Source of the DNA: an uncultured Alphaproteobacteria bacterium
GTDB lineage: Bacteria; Pseudomonadota; Alphaproteobacteria; Rhizobiales; Ancalomicrobiaceae
Direction: 5' to 3'
Assembly: GCA_937892955.1 (NCBI GenBank)
Contig: CALBKH010000096.1
Location: forward strand, 8,623 to 72,622
DNA length: 64,000 nt
This document shows, one piece after another, positions 18,941 to 27,339 of the stretch. A model generated the notes under the pieces. It made no database searches, was not told where the DNA came from, and saw only the letters and a list, made by a program, of their open reading frames with translations. Position 1 is the stretch's first letter; each line of letters begins with the position of its first letter. The translations under genes and the position numbers were made by a program.

Positions 18941-18955
18941 AACTACGAAGTAGTT
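18941..18955. promoter_or_regulatory. Operator-like dyad AACTAC-N3-GTAGTT
   Basis: A perfect inverted repeat with 6-base arms and a 3-base centre. It overlaps the predicted transcription start of the aor operon and is shared with the divergent ModE-type regulator gene. Position suggests repression by steric block. It does not resemble the enterobacterial ModE box (CGTTATAT-type), so any pairing with the local regulator is inference. Confidence 0.45.
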
Positions 18956-19125
18956 CGGATGAAACGACGCGTTGTTCGCTTGTAAGCATAACGCTTTCGC
19001 TGCGATTTCGCATCGTTTTGCTCGAACGACCACAAAGATTTTCATATCGGGGGGAGACGCGGACGCCGCCACGGGGCGGAGTACGTCGGACTCCCTCTCC
19101 CGCAACCCAAGGGAGGGCGCTCGGC

Positions 19126-19602
19126 ATGATGAATTCGCTGCACATCGACCCCTCGAAATGCACCGGCTGCCTCCAGTGCGAGATGGCCTGTTCGTTCGAG
19201 AACCACGGTGTCTTCGCCACCTCGAAGTCGCGCATCAAGGTGTTCGACTTCCATTCGACCGGCCGCAAGGTGCCCTACACCTGCACCCAGTGCGACGAAG
19301 CCTGGTGCATGCACGCTTGTCCCGTGGGCGCCATCTCGGAAGACAAGAAGACCGGCGCCAAGGTGGTCAACGAGACGACCTGCGTCGGCTGCAAGGTGTG
19401 CACGATCGCCTGCCCCTTCGGGACGATCAACTACGTCGCCGACACCGGCAAGGTGCAGAAGTGCGACCTGTGCGCCGGTTCGCCGGCCTGCGCCGAAGCA
19501 TGCCCGACCGGTGCGATCACCTTCGTCGACGCCAACTGGACCGGCCTCGACCGCATGCGCGCCTGGGCCGAGAAGCTCGACACCCAGACGGCGACGGCCT
19601 GA
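19126..19602 (+). CDS. aorA: Polyferredoxin electron-transfer subunit of tungsten aldehyde oxidoreductase
   Basis: 158 residues with 16 cysteines in four [4Fe-4S] motifs: C12xxC15xxC18xxxC22, then CTQCDEAWCMHACP, CVGCKVCTIACP and CDLCAGSPACAEACP. This four-cluster layout is that of the AorA subunit of the AorABC enzyme of Aromatoleum aromaticum, which links catalytic units and wires them to the flavin subunit. The start at 19126 (a second ATG lies at 19129) follows a GGGAGGG site. The catalytic gene begins 17 bases after the stop. It should be cytoplasmic, since no signal peptide is seen. Confidence 0.9.
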   Translation: MMNSLHIDPSKCTGCLQCEMACSFENHGVFATSKSRIKVFDFHSTGRKVPYTCTQCDEAWCMHACPVGAISEDKKTGAKVVNETTCVGCKVCTIACPFGTINYVADTGKVQKCDLCAGSPACAEACPTGAITFVDANWTGLDRMRAWAEKLDTQTATA

Positions 19603-19619
19603 GACGAGGAGGATCGAAC

Positions 19620-21467
19620 ATGTCCTGGCAACGCAAGATCCTGCGCGTCGACCTGACCGCCGGCACCTGCACCCCCGAAGACCTCAACATGGACTGGGCG
19701 CACGAGTATCTCGGCTCCCGCGGACTCGGGACGAAGTATTTCGTCGAGGAGGTCGGCGCCAAGGTCGACCCGCTGTCGCCCGCCAACAAGCTGATCTTCG
19801 CCACCGGGCCGCTCACCGGCACGATGGCTTCGACCGGCGGCCGCTACACCGTCATCACCAAGGGCCCGCTCACCGGCGCCATCGCCTGCTCCAACTCGGG
19901 CGGCTACTTCGGCGCCGAGTTGAAGATGGCCGGCTGGGACATGGTCATCCTCGAGGGCAGGTCGCCGAAGCCGGTCTATCTCCACATCGAGAACGACACG
20001 GCCGAACTCGTCGACGCCGCGGAGATCTGGGGCACGTCGGTGTGGCACACCGAGGAGCACCTGAAGAAGAAGCATCAGGACCCGCTGATGCGCGTCTCCT
20101 CGTGCGGCCGCGCCGCCGAGCAGGGCTGCCTCTACGCCGCGGTGGTCAACGACCTGCACCGCGCCGCCGGCCGCTCCGGCGTCGGCACCGTGATGGCCTC
20201 GAAGAACCTCAAGGCGATCGCGGTGCGCGGCACCAAGGGCGTCGCCACCATCCGTGACCCGAAGGCCTTCATGGAGGCCACCAAGGCGGGCAAGAAGGTG
20301 CTCGCCGACAACGCGGTCACCGGCCAGGGCCTGCCGGCCTACGGCACCCAGGTGCTGATGAACGTCATCAACGAGATCGGCGCGCTGCCGACCCGCAACC
20401 ATCGCGACATCCAGTTCGAAGGCGCGCGGGACATCTCGGCAGAAGCCATGGCCGAGAAGCGTCCGACCGACGGCAAGGCCAATCTGGTCACCAACCAGGC
20501 CTGCTTCGGCTGCACCATCGCCTGCGGCCGCATCTCCCAGCTCGACAAGACGCACTACACCGTCGTCACCAAGCCGCAGTACTGGGGCGCCTCCGGCGGC
20601 CTCGAATACGAAGCGGCCTGGGCGCTGGGCGCCGCCAACGGCGTCGACGACCTCGAGGCGCTGACCTACGCCAACTTCATCTGCAACGAGGACGGCTTCG
20701 ATCCGATCTCCTTCGGCGCCACCGTCGGCGCGGTGATGGAGCTCTATCAGATGGGCGTCCTCACCAAGGAGCAGATCGGCATCGAGGCGCCGTTCGGCTC
20801 GGCCCGGGCGCTGACGTTCCTGGCGGAGAAGGTGGCGCTCGGCGAGGGCTTCGGCCGCGAAGTCGCCATGGGTTCGAAGCGGCTCTGCGAGAAGTACGGC
20901 CATCCGGACCTGTCGATGTCGGTCAAGGGCCAGGAATTCCCGGCCTACGACAGCCGCGGCATCCAGGGCATGGGCCTGACCTACGCCACCTCCAACCGCG
21001 GCGCCTGCCACCTGCGCAGCTACACCGTGGCCTCGGAAGTGCTGGGCATCCCGATCAAGACCGACCCGTTGGCGACCGAAGGCAAGGCGGGCCTCGTCAA
21101 GGCCTTCCAGGATGCCACCGCCGCCTTCGACTCGGCCGGCATCTGCATCTTCACCTCCTTCGCCTGGACGCTGGCGGACGTCGCACCGCAGCTGCAGGCC
21201 GCCTGTGAAGGCGACTGGAGCCTGGAGAACCTGGAGAAGGTCGGCGAACGCATCTGGAACATGGAGCGCATGTTCAACAACGCCGCCGGCTTCACTTCGA
21301 AGGACGACAGCCTGCCCAAGCGCCTCCTGACCGAACCGGCCAAGACCGGCCCGGCCAAGGGTCTGGTCAACGGCCTCGACAAGATGCTGCCGGAATACTA
21401 CCAGCTGCGCGGCTGGACGCAGGATGGCGTGCCGACCAACGAGACGCGCGTGCGCCTCGGGCTCTGA
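19620..21467 (+). CDS. aorB: Tungsten-containing aldehyde ferredoxin oxidoreductase, catalytic subunit
   Basis: 615 residues, full length for the aldehyde:ferredoxin oxidoreductase (AOR) family. These enzymes oxidise aldehydes to carboxylic acids with a bis-tungstopterin and one [4Fe-4S] cluster. Cluster ligands are C295, C298, C302 (CFGCTIAC) and C509 (SAGIC), matching the spacing in the archaeal enzyme. The N-terminal pterin-binding domain shows LGSRGLGTKY and ATGPLTGT, followed by AIACSNSGGYFGAELKMAGWD. ATSNRGACHLRSY lies near the active site. The ATG follows GAGGAGG. A GC-rich hairpin lies downstream before the flavin-subunit gene. Tungsten rather than molybdenum is inferred from the family. 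Confidence 0.95.
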   Translation: MSWQRKILRVDLTAGTCTPEDLNMDWAHEYLGSRGLGTKYFVEEVGAKVDPLSPANKLIFATGPLTGTMASTGGRYTVITKGPLTGAIACSNSGGYFGAELKMAGWDMVILEGRSPKPVYLHIENDTAELVDAAEIWGTSVWHTEEHLKKKHQDPLMRVSSCGRAAEQGCLYAAVVNDLHRAAGRSGVGTVMASKNLKAIAVRGTKGVATIRDPKAFMEATKAGKKVLADNAVTGQGLPAYGTQVLMNVINEIGALPTRNHRDIQFEGARDISAEAMAEKRPTDGKANLVTNQACFGCTIACGRISQLDKTHYTVVTKPQYWGASGGLEYEAAWALGAANGVDDLEALTYANFICNEDGFDPISFGATVGAVMELYQMGVLTKEQIGIEAPFGSARALTFLAEKVALGEGFGREVAMGSKRLCEKYGHPDLSMSVKGQEFPAYDSRGIQGMGLTYATSNRGACHLRSYTVASEVLGIPIKTDPLATEGKAGLVKAFQDATAAFDSAGICIFTSFAWTLADVAPQLQAACEGDWSLENLEKVGERIWNMERMFNNAAGFTSKDDSLPKRLLTEPAKTGPAKGLVNGLDKMLPEYYQLRGWTQDGVPTNETRVRLGL

Positions 21468-21486
21468 CCACGCCCCATCATCGCGG

Positions 21487-21514
21487 GCCGCGCGGGGCGA
21501 GACCTCCGCGCGGC
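21487..21514 (+). terminator. GC-rich hairpin between catalytic and flavin subunit genes
   Basis: GCCGCGCGG (21487-21495) pairs perfectly with CCGCGCGGC (21506-21514), followed by TCTCTTCGTCC. It lies about 20 bases after the aorB stop. It may act as a partial terminator or as a 3'-end stabiliser that lowers flavin-subunit synthesis relative to the first two subunits. Confidence 0.4.
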
Positions 21515-21550
21515 TCTCTTCGTCCGAGACCGGACCTGCGGGAGCGCCTC

Positions 21551-22819
21551 ATGAGACACGTCATCATCGGCAACGGTCCGACCGGTGTCGTCGCCGCCGA
21601 AACCATCCGCAAGAAGAACCCGACCGACGAGATCGTCATCGTCGGCGACGAACACGAGCGGCCCTATTCGCGCATGGCGATCCCCTACCTGCTGGAGGGC
21701 AAGATCGCCGAGAGCGGCACGCTGCTGCGCCACGATCCGCACCATTGGGAACGGACCGGCATCTCCCTCGTCGAAGCGCGCGCCACCTCGATCGACGCGG
21801 CGGCGGGTCGGGTGTCGCTGTCGAACGGCGACGCCCTCCCCTACGACCGGCTGCTGATCGCCACCGGCTCGCACCCCGTCCGCCCGCCGATCCCGGGTAT
21901 GGACCTTCCCGACGTCGTCTCCTGTTGGACGCTCGACGACGCCCGCAAGATCCAGGACCGCCTGCGCCCCGGCGCCAAGGTGCTGCAGATGGGCGCCGGC
22001 TTCATCGGCATGATCATCATGGAGGCGATCGCCACCACGGTGAACAAGACCGGCGGCAAGCTCACCGTCGTCGAGATGGGCGACCGCGTCGTGCCGCGGA
22101 TGATGACGCCCGAGGCGAGCCGGCTCATCCAGGGCTGGAGCGAGAAGGCCGGCGTCGAGATCCTCTGTTCGACCCGCGTCGCCTCGGTCGCGGCGAAGGC
22201 GAGTGGCGGTCTCACCGTCACCTTCGGCGACGGCGCGTCGCGCGACTTCGACTTCGTCATCTGCGCCACCGGCGTGGTGCCGACCATCGACTACCTGAAG
22301 GGCTCCGGCGTCGAGATCGGCAAGCTCGGCGGCATCGTCGTCGACGCCCGCATGCAGACCACGGTCCCCGACATCTACGCCGCCGGCGACTGCACCGAGT
22401 CGGTCGATCTCTCCACCGGTGAGTTCATGGTCAACGCCATCCAGCCCAACGCCGCCGATCAGGCGCTGGTCGCCGGCGCCAACATGGCCGGCGGCGCTGC
22501 CCTCACCCGCGGCGGCCTCAGGATGAACGTGCTCGAGACCTTCGGTCTGATCTCCACCTCCTACGGCCAGTGGTGGGGCGCGGAAGGCGGCGAGCACGTC
22601 GAGGAGGTCGACGCCGACGAATTCCGCTACATCCGGCTGGAGTTCATGGGCGATCGAGTGATCGGCGCCACCGTGGTCGGCCGCACCCACCACATCGGCG
22701 CCCTGCGCGGCCTCATCCAGACCGGCGTCAAGTTGACGGCGGAGTGGAAGGCGCGCCTGATGACCGACCCGAACAAGTTCATGGACGCCTACCTCGCCTG
22801 CGGGCAGTCGGCGGCCTGA
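21551..22819 (+). CDS. aorC: FAD/NAD(P)-dependent oxidoreductase subunit of the tungsten enzyme
   Basis: 422 residues of the pyridine nucleotide-disulfide oxidoreductase superfamily. The FAD dinucleotide motif is in MRHVIIGNGPTGVVAAET, the NAD(P) motif in VLQMGAGFIGMIIME near residue 147, and the second FAD motif is DIYAAGDC near 280. There is no redox-active CxxxxC pair, so it is the nitrite-reductase/rubredoxin-reductase-like subgroup. By position and type it corresponds to AorC, which passes electrons from the polyferredoxin to NAD+. A terminator-like hairpin (22823-22849) follows. Confidence 0.88.
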   Translation: MRHVIIGNGPTGVVAAETIRKKNPTDEIVIVGDEHERPYSRMAIPYLLEGKIAESGTLLRHDPHHWERTGISLVEARATSIDAAAGRVSLSNGDALPYDRLLIATGSHPVRPPIPGMDLPDVVSCWTLDDARKIQDRLRPGAKVLQMGAGFIGMIIMEAIATTVNKTGGKLTVVEMGDRVVPRMMTPEASRLIQGWSEKAGVEILCSTRVASVAAKASGGLTVTFGDGASRDFDFVICATGVVPTIDYLKGSGVEIGKLGGIVVDARMQTTVPDIYAAGDCTESVDLSTGEFMVNAIQPNAADQALVAGANMAGGAALTRGGLRMNVLETFGLISTSYGQWWGAEGGEHVEEVDADEFRYIRLEFMGDRVIGATVVGRTHHIGALRGLIQTGVKLTAEWKARLMTDPNKFMDAYLACGQSAA

Positions 22820-22822
22820 TCC

Positions 22823-22849
22823 GAGGTTCGAACGATCCGTTCGAGCCTC
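22823..22849 (+). terminator. Intrinsic-terminator-like hairpin after aorC
   Basis: GAGGTTCGAACG (22823-22834) pairs with CGTTCGAGCCTC (22838-22849) with one G-U pair, followed by TTCGG. The stem lies three bases after the aorC stop. It lacks a true T-run. If active it would make the downstream MoaD gene a separate unit. Confidence 0.5.
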
Positions 22850-23062
22850 TTCGGCGGTGCAGCGATGCCGCCTCGCCCGACGGTGGGCGGCTTCGACGAG
22901 GGGGTTCGGCGTCGCGAAGGACCCGCCGAATCCCGAAGCCGAGAAACATGCGAGAAAATACCTAGATCACCCCTTGATCCGTCGCATCGTCGCGCCAGAT
23001 CACAAGACGACGGCGGGGAAACTCGCCGGACGGCTGGTCGAAGGGGGGCCGAGGAGGACCCG

Positions 23063-23365
23063 ATGATCCATTCTCTTCCGATGAGGGGGTTGGTGCCGGA
23101 GACCGGTCGGACCGTGACGATCACGTTCAAGCTCTTCGCCCTGCTCGAGCGCTTCCTGCCCGAGGGTGCGAGCCGCAACGAGATCCGACTGTCGGTACCC
23201 GACGCCACCACGCCGGGTGCCATCATCGCCGCCCTCGACCTGCCGGTGGCGCTCTGCGCCCTCGTCATCCTCAACGGTGTCTTCGTCCCTCCGGAGGCCC
23301 GTGATACGCAGGCCCTCGTCGACGGCGATGTTCTGGCGATCTGGCCGCCGATCGCCGGTGGCTGA
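23063..23365 (+). CDS. MoaD-family sulfur carrier protein
   Basis: 100 residues with a beta-grasp fold: VTITFKLFALLERFLPEGASRN, then SVPDATTPGAIIAALDLP, LCALVILNGVFVP and VDGDVLAIWPPIAGG. It ends in Gly-Gly, as required for MoaD activity in molybdopterin synthase. MoaD-like genes are commonly linked to AOR operons, and this one probably serves tungstopterin synthesis. The ATG at 23063 has a GAGGAGG site eight bases upstream; an ATG at 23081 (MRGLVPE) is a second choice. The stop overlaps the next gene's GTG start. Confidence 0.88.
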   Translation: MIHSLPMRGLVPETGRTVTITFKLFALLERFLPEGASRNEIRLSVPDATTPGAIIAALDLPVALCALVILNGVFVPPEARDTQALVDGDVLAIWPPIAGG

Positions 23366-23708
23366 TCGCATCAATCCCCCGCAAGGCAACTGGCCCCTGG
23401 TTCCCTCCCCGGAACCGGGGGTCTTCGTCGTGACCTACGAGATGGCGTTGACGCCGGCCGAACTGCACCGGCTGGCGGTGCATCTCGACGGCGGGGCGGA
23501 GATGGAACGCGGCGAGCGCTTCGCCGCGGCGCGTCTCGCCGACGGGAGGGCATGGCGGATCACGCTGGGTCCCGAACGCGAGCGCCGCATCGCCCTGATG
23601 CGCTTCCCCATCTGCGACGCCGAGATCCGCCTCGAAGGCTTCGAACGCCCGGCGGCCGATGCCTTCCTGACGCGGTTCCACAAGGTCTTCCAGAAGGGCG
23701 GCGGCTGA
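23358..23708 (+). CDS. Unknown 116-residue protein coupled to MoaD
   Basis: I do not recognise a family. A GTG start at 23358 overlaps the moaD stop by eight bases, so translation is coupled, and codon use resembles real genes. The protein is polar and soluble, with no cysteine motif that would bind a metal. Notable words are FVVTYEMALTPAELHRLAVHLDGG, WRITLGPERERRIALMRFPICDAEI and a C-terminal DAFLTRFHKVFQKGGG. It is the last gene of the tungsten oxidoreductase locus, so a role in cofactor insertion or enzyme maturation is a reasonable but unproven guess. Only 33 bases separate its end from the convergent dehydrogenase gene. Confidence 0.75.
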   Translation: MADRINPPQGNWPLVPSPEPGVFVVTYEMALTPAELHRLAVHLDGGAEMERGERFAAARLADGRAWRITLGPERERRIALMRFPICDAEIRLEGFERPAADAFLTRFHKVFQKGGG

Positions 23709-23741
23709 CCCCGCGGGGTGTCCCCGCCCGCGACGCCGCGA

Positions 23742-24803
23742 TCAGTCGACCGCCTCGACTTCGACGCTGCCGCCGTCGCGCGCCGCCCGCGCAATCGCCT
23801 CGATCACCGCCAGGGTGCGGGCGCCGTCGACGAGGCTGCAACGCGGCGTCTCGCCGTCTCGGATCACCCGGCGGAAATGGGCGACCTGCTCGACGAGCGG
23901 GTCGACCGGCTCGGGGGCGAGCGACGAGCGCTCGAGCGGCTCCCACCATCCCGCCTTCGTGCCGTAGCGCCACAGCGTCAGGTCGGGCAGCGACAGCGCC
24001 CCGCGGGTGCCGGCGATGTGGAAACAGTGCTCGCTCTGCCGCGGATAGACCGGCGCCTCGCCCGCTGTCATCTCCCAACTCCACGGCGCCGCGGCGGTGT
24101 CGGAGAGGAGGAAGGTGCCGAGTGCCCCGCCGGCGAAGCGAACCAGCACCGCGGCGGTGTCCTCGACCTCGAAGCCGCGACGGACGTTCGAGGTGATCGC
24201 CTGGACATGCGTGATCTCGCCGACGATGGCGCGGATCAGATCGACATCGTGGACGAGGTTGATCAGGATCGGTCCGGCGCCGGCACGACGACGCCAGGCG
24301 ACATCGAAATAGTCGTCGGGTTTGAGGAACAGGGTGAGCCCGGAGACCGCCACCGGCGTGCCGATGTCGCCGCGCGCCACGATCTCCTGCGCGCCGCGCA
24401 CGATCGAGCCGTGGCGGCGGTGATGGCCGACGAGCACCGGCACCCCGACGTCCCGGGCCGCTGCGATCATCCGCCGGGCGGCGGCGAGATCGCCGGCCAC
24501 CGGCTTCTCGACCAGCAGCGGCAGGCGATGAGCGAGGACCGCGAGGGTGCCCTCCTCGTGCAGCTGATTGGGCGTGGCGAGGATCACCCCTTCCGGCCGG
24601 GTGTCGGTGATCGCCCGTTCGAGATCGGCGAAATGCGGTGCGCCGTATTCGGCGGCGACGGTCGCCCCGGCGACGGCCGGATCGACGATGCCGACGAGCC
24701 GACACATGGGATCGGCGGCGAGACGCGCCGCATGGACGCGGCCGATCAGCCCGGCGCCGACGAGGAGGATGCGGACGGGTTCGGTGGATCCGCTGGTGTT
24801 CAT
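23742..24803 (-). CDS. Gfo/Idh/MocA family NAD(P)-dependent oxidoreductase
   Basis: 353 residues. The Rossmann start RILLVGAGLIGRVHAARLAA and the family signature LVEKPVAGDLAAARRM (near residue 100) are clear. A catalytic-type histidine is in NLVHDVDLIRAIVG near residue 180. It is the last gene of the liv/quiC operon, 44 bases after livF. Members of this family oxidise sugars, inositols and cyclohexane-polyols. With a dehydroshikimate dehydratase in the same operon, a quinate- or shikimate-type dehydrogenase is an attractive guess, but the substrate is not shown by the sequence. Confidence 0.9.
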   Translation of the reverse strand: MNTSGSTEPVRILLVGAGLIGRVHAARLAADPMCRLVGIVDPAVAGATVAAEYGAPHFADLERAITDTRPEGVILATPNQLHEEGTLAVLAHRLPLLVEKPVAGDLAAARRMIAAARDVGVPVLVGHHRRHGSIVRGAQEIVARGDIGTPVAVSGLTLFLKPDDYFDVAWRRRAGAGPILINLVHDVDLIRAIVGEITHVQAITSNVRRGFEVEDTAAVLVRFAGGALGTFLLSDTAAAPWSWEMTAGEAPVYPRQSEHCFHIAGTRGALSLPDLTLWRYGTKAGWWEPLERSSLAPEPVDPLVEQVAHFRRVIRDGETPRCSLVDGARTLAVIEAIARAARDGGSVEVEAVD

Positions 24804-24847
24804 CGATCGATCGCTCCCTCCCGCCTGCCGAACGTCGCTCGTCGTCG

Positions 24848-25591
24848 TCACGCCGCCGCCTCGGCGAGCGAACCGCCGAGGAAGAGCTGGCCGACGCGCG
24901 GGTCGTTCAGGATCTTGTCGGCCCGGTCGAACATACGCGTCCGGCCGAGCTCGAGCACCAGTCCCCAATCGGACATCGCCAGCGCCGAACGGGCGTTCTG
25001 CTCGATCATCAGGATCGAGACGCCCTGGTCGCGCTGTTCGATGAGGAAGCGGAAGGTCTCCTCGACGAGCAGCGGCGACAGGCCGATCGACGGCTCGTCG
25101 ATGAGGATCAGCTTCGGGTCGAGCAGCAGGCCGCGGGCGATCTCGAGCTGCTTCTGTTGTCCCCCCGACAGCGTCCCGGCCTGGACGTCGCGCTTCTCGC
25201 GCAGCGCCGGGAAGCGGTCGAGCGCCTTGTCGATCCGGGCCGGCATGTCGGTGAGGCCGCGCCCGGCGGCGATGCCGCCGAGCTCGATGTTGTGGAACAC
25301 CGACAGCTCCGGGAAGATGTTGCGGCCCTGCGGCACGTAACAGATCCCCGCCTCCAGCAGGGCGCGCGGTTCGAGGTTGGTGACGTCGCGCCCGGCGTAC
25401 GCGACGCGCCCCTCCCGCGCGCGAAGAAGCCCGAACAACGTCTTGAAGACGGTGGACTTTCCCGCGCCGTTCGGGCCGATCACGGTGGTGATCGAGCCCT
25501 TCGGAACTTCGAAGGTGGTGCCGTTGAGGATGGTCATCTTGCCGTAGCCGGCGACGAGACCTTCGACCCTCAGGATCGGTTCTTCGCTCAT
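24848..25591 (-). CDS. livF: Branched-chain-type ABC transporter ATP-binding protein LivF
   Basis: 247-residue ATPase of the HAAT (hydrophobic amino acid) uptake family. Walker A is GPNGAGKST near residue 41, the signature is LSGGQQKQLEIARGLLLDP and Walker B is LILIDEPSIGLSP. It partners LivG, which ends three bases upstream. HAAT transporters carry amino acids, urea and, in soil bacteria, many aromatic and alicyclic acids. Confidence 0.94.
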   Translation of the reverse strand: MSEEPILRVEGLVAGYGKMTILNGTTFEVPKGSITTVIGPNGAGKSTVFKTLFGLLRAREGRVAYAGRDVTNLEPRALLEAGICYVPQGRNIFPELSVFHNIELGGIAAGRGLTDMPARIDKALDRFPALREKRDVQAGTLSGGQQKQLEIARGLLLDPKLILIDEPSIGLSPLLVEETFRFLIEQRDQGVSILMIEQNARSALAMSDWGLVLELGRTRMFDRADKILNDPRVGQLFLGGSLAEAAA

Positions 25592-25594
25592 GGC

Positions 25595-26338
25595 TCAGTG
25601 TCCCAGATAGGCTTCGACGACGGCCGGATCGGCACGGACTTCGGCCGGTGTTCCCTGCGCCAACACCCGGCCCTCGGCCATGACGACGACGCGCGAGCAC
25701 AGGCTCATGACGAAGTCCATGTTGTGTTCGATGACGACGAAGGTCGCCCCCTGCTCGCGGTTGATCGCCTCCAGCCGCTCCTTCAGCGCCGCCAGCATGG
25801 TCGGGTTGACGCCGCCGGCCGGCTCGTCGAGCAGCACCAGCTTCGGCCCGGCCATGAAGGCCATCGCCGCGTCGAGCAGCTTCTGCTGGCCGTAGGAGAG
25901 GCCGCCGGCCTTCTGATCGGCGAGATGATCGAGCTCGAAGAAGGCGATCATCCGATTCGCCGCATCGGTGAGCCCGGCATCGCCGCGGCCGAAGAGGCGG
26001 GAGAGCTTGGTGCCCCGGTGCTCCTGGCCGGCGAGGATGAGGTTCTCGCGCACCGACAGGGTCGGGAAGACCTGGAGGAGCTGAAAGGTGCGGCTGACGC
26101 CGAGCTTGGCGAGCTCGGACGGGTAGAGGCCGGTGACCGGCCGCCCCTCCAAGAGCACCTCGCCGTCGGTCGGCGTGAGCTGGCCGAGGATGCAGTTGAA
26201 CAGGGTCGACTTGCCGCAACCGTTGGGGCCGATGATGCCGAGGATCTCGCCCTTGTTCACGTGGAAGTCGACACCGTCGACGGCGCGGATGCCGCCGAAG
26301 TACTTCCGCATGCCCTTCACTTCGAGAACGCGGGTCAT
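25595..26338 (-). CDS. livG: Branched-chain-type ABC transporter ATP-binding protein LivG
   Basis: 247-residue ATPase. Walker A is GPNGCGKSTLFNC, the signature LSYGQQKLLDAAMAFMAGP, Walker B LVLLDEPAGGVNPTM, and the switch histidine is in FVVIEHNMDFVMSL. The LivG-specific C-terminus AEVRADPAVVEAYLGH is present. The start overlaps the livM stop by 4 bases. Confidence 0.94.
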   Translation of the reverse strand: MTRVLEVKGMRKYFGGIRAVDGVDFHVNKGEILGIIGPNGCGKSTLFNCILGQLTPTDGEVLLEGRPVTGLYPSELAKLGVSRTFQLLQVFPTLSVRENLILAGQEHRGTKLSRLFGRGDAGLTDAANRMIAFFELDHLADQKAGGLSYGQQKLLDAAMAFMAGPKLVLLDEPAGGVNPTMLAALKERLEAINREQGATFVVIEHNMDFVMSLCSRVVVMAEGRVLAQGTPAEVRADPAVVEAYLGH

Positions 26339-27339
26339 CGGGCCTCACTCCCCTCCAGCATCGGACGGGCGGCGGCGCGCATCTCGGCAGCACGGCGTTG
26401 AGCCACGTGTTCGCGAGCGCGCTCGACGAGGCCGAGGATCCCGGTCGGGCTGAACACCAAGAGGATCAGCACCACCGAGGCGTAGACCAGCAGGTACCAG
26501 CCGCCGGTGGCGCGCAAGAGTTCCGGCAGCACGAAGGAGAGGAAAGCGCCGACGAACGGGCCGAGGAAGAAGCCCGAACCGCCGACCACCACCGTCAGCA
26601 GCATGACGAAGGAGGCGGAGATGGCGAAGGGCGCCGGATCGATGAACTCGACCAGCGGCGCATAGAGCGCCCCGGCGAAACCGCCCCAGGCGGAACCGAT
26701 GGCGAAGGCGAGGAGCGTGTAGGTGCGGATGTCGACGCCGAGCGAAGCCGCCCGCATCCAGTTCTCGCGCAGCGCCTGGAAGGCGCGGCCCCAGGGCGAC
26801 CGCAACAGCCACCACATGGCCAGCGACAGCCCCACCGTCACCACCAGCACGAAGCGGTAGAACGGCAGGGCGCGCGACAGGTCGAGCCCGAAGATCACCG
26901 GTCGCGGGATGTTGGAGAAGCCGTAGACGCCGCCGGTCAGCCATTCCTCGTTGCGGGCGACGAGGAAGACGAACATGGCGAAGGCCAGCGTCACGAAGGC
27001 GAGATGGTGGAACTTGACCCTGAGCGCCGGAAAGCCGAGGACGACGCCGACGCCGAAGGACAGCGCCCCCGAGACGAGAAAGGCGACCGGCCACGCCACG
27101 CCGTGGTTCTTGGTGAGGATCGCCGTCGTGTAGGCGCCGATGCCGACGAAGGCCGCCTGGGCGAGCGATTTCAGGCCGGCGTAGCCGAGGGTGAGGTTCA
27201 GCCCCATGGCGGCGATCGCCATCACCAGCCACAGCGACACGACGTAGAGGCCGTAGGCCTTGAAGCCGACCGGGATGAACCACAGGAGCGGCGCGGCGAT
27301 CGCGATCACCACGAGATTCGGGTCGAGGCGGCGGATCAT
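26335..27339 (-). CDS. livM: Branched-chain-type ABC transporter permease LivM
   Basis: 334-residue integral membrane permease with about nine to ten helices. Conserved blocks are LNLTLGYAGLKSLAQAAFVGIG and YAPLVEFIDPAPFAISASF, followed by VVVGGSGFFLGPFVGAF. The start MIRRLDPNLVVIAIAAP overlaps the livH stop by 4 bases; a longer open frame continues upstream across livH and was rejected. Confidence 0.93.
   Translation of the reverse strand: MIRRLDPNLVVIAIAAPLLWFIPVGFKAYGLYVVSLWLVMAIAAMGLNLTLGYAGLKSLAQAAFVGIGAYTTAILTKNHGVAWPVAFLVSGALSFGVGVVLGFPALRVKFHHLAFVTLAFAMFVFLVARNEEWLTGGVYGFSNIPRPVIFGLDLSRALPFYRFVLVVTVGLSLAMWWLLRSPWGRAFQALRENWMRAASLGVDIRTYTLLAFAIGSAWGGFAGALYAPLVEFIDPAPFAISASFVMLLTVVVGGSGFFLGPFVGAFLSFVLPELLRATGGWYLLVYASVVLILLVFSPTGILGLVERAREHVAQRRAAEMRAAARPMLEGSEAR

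Larger units (their letters stand above)
18746..19125. other. Divergent intergenic region between ModE-type regulator and aor operon
   Basis: 380 bases with no gene and visibly lower GC than the surroundings around 18890-19040. It holds the candidate aor promoter (18906-18933) and the dyad at its start site (18941-18955), listed separately. A second weak dyad TGCGA-TT-TCGCA lies at 19001-19012. If the promoter is right, the aor mRNA has a leader of about 185 bases, long enough to hold regulatory RNA structure. Confidence 0.5.

Noticed and set aside
22820..23062. Moco-type riboswitch before moaD
   Set aside because: Only the terminator-like hairpin is clear; the conserved Moco-aptamer pattern could not be found by eye.
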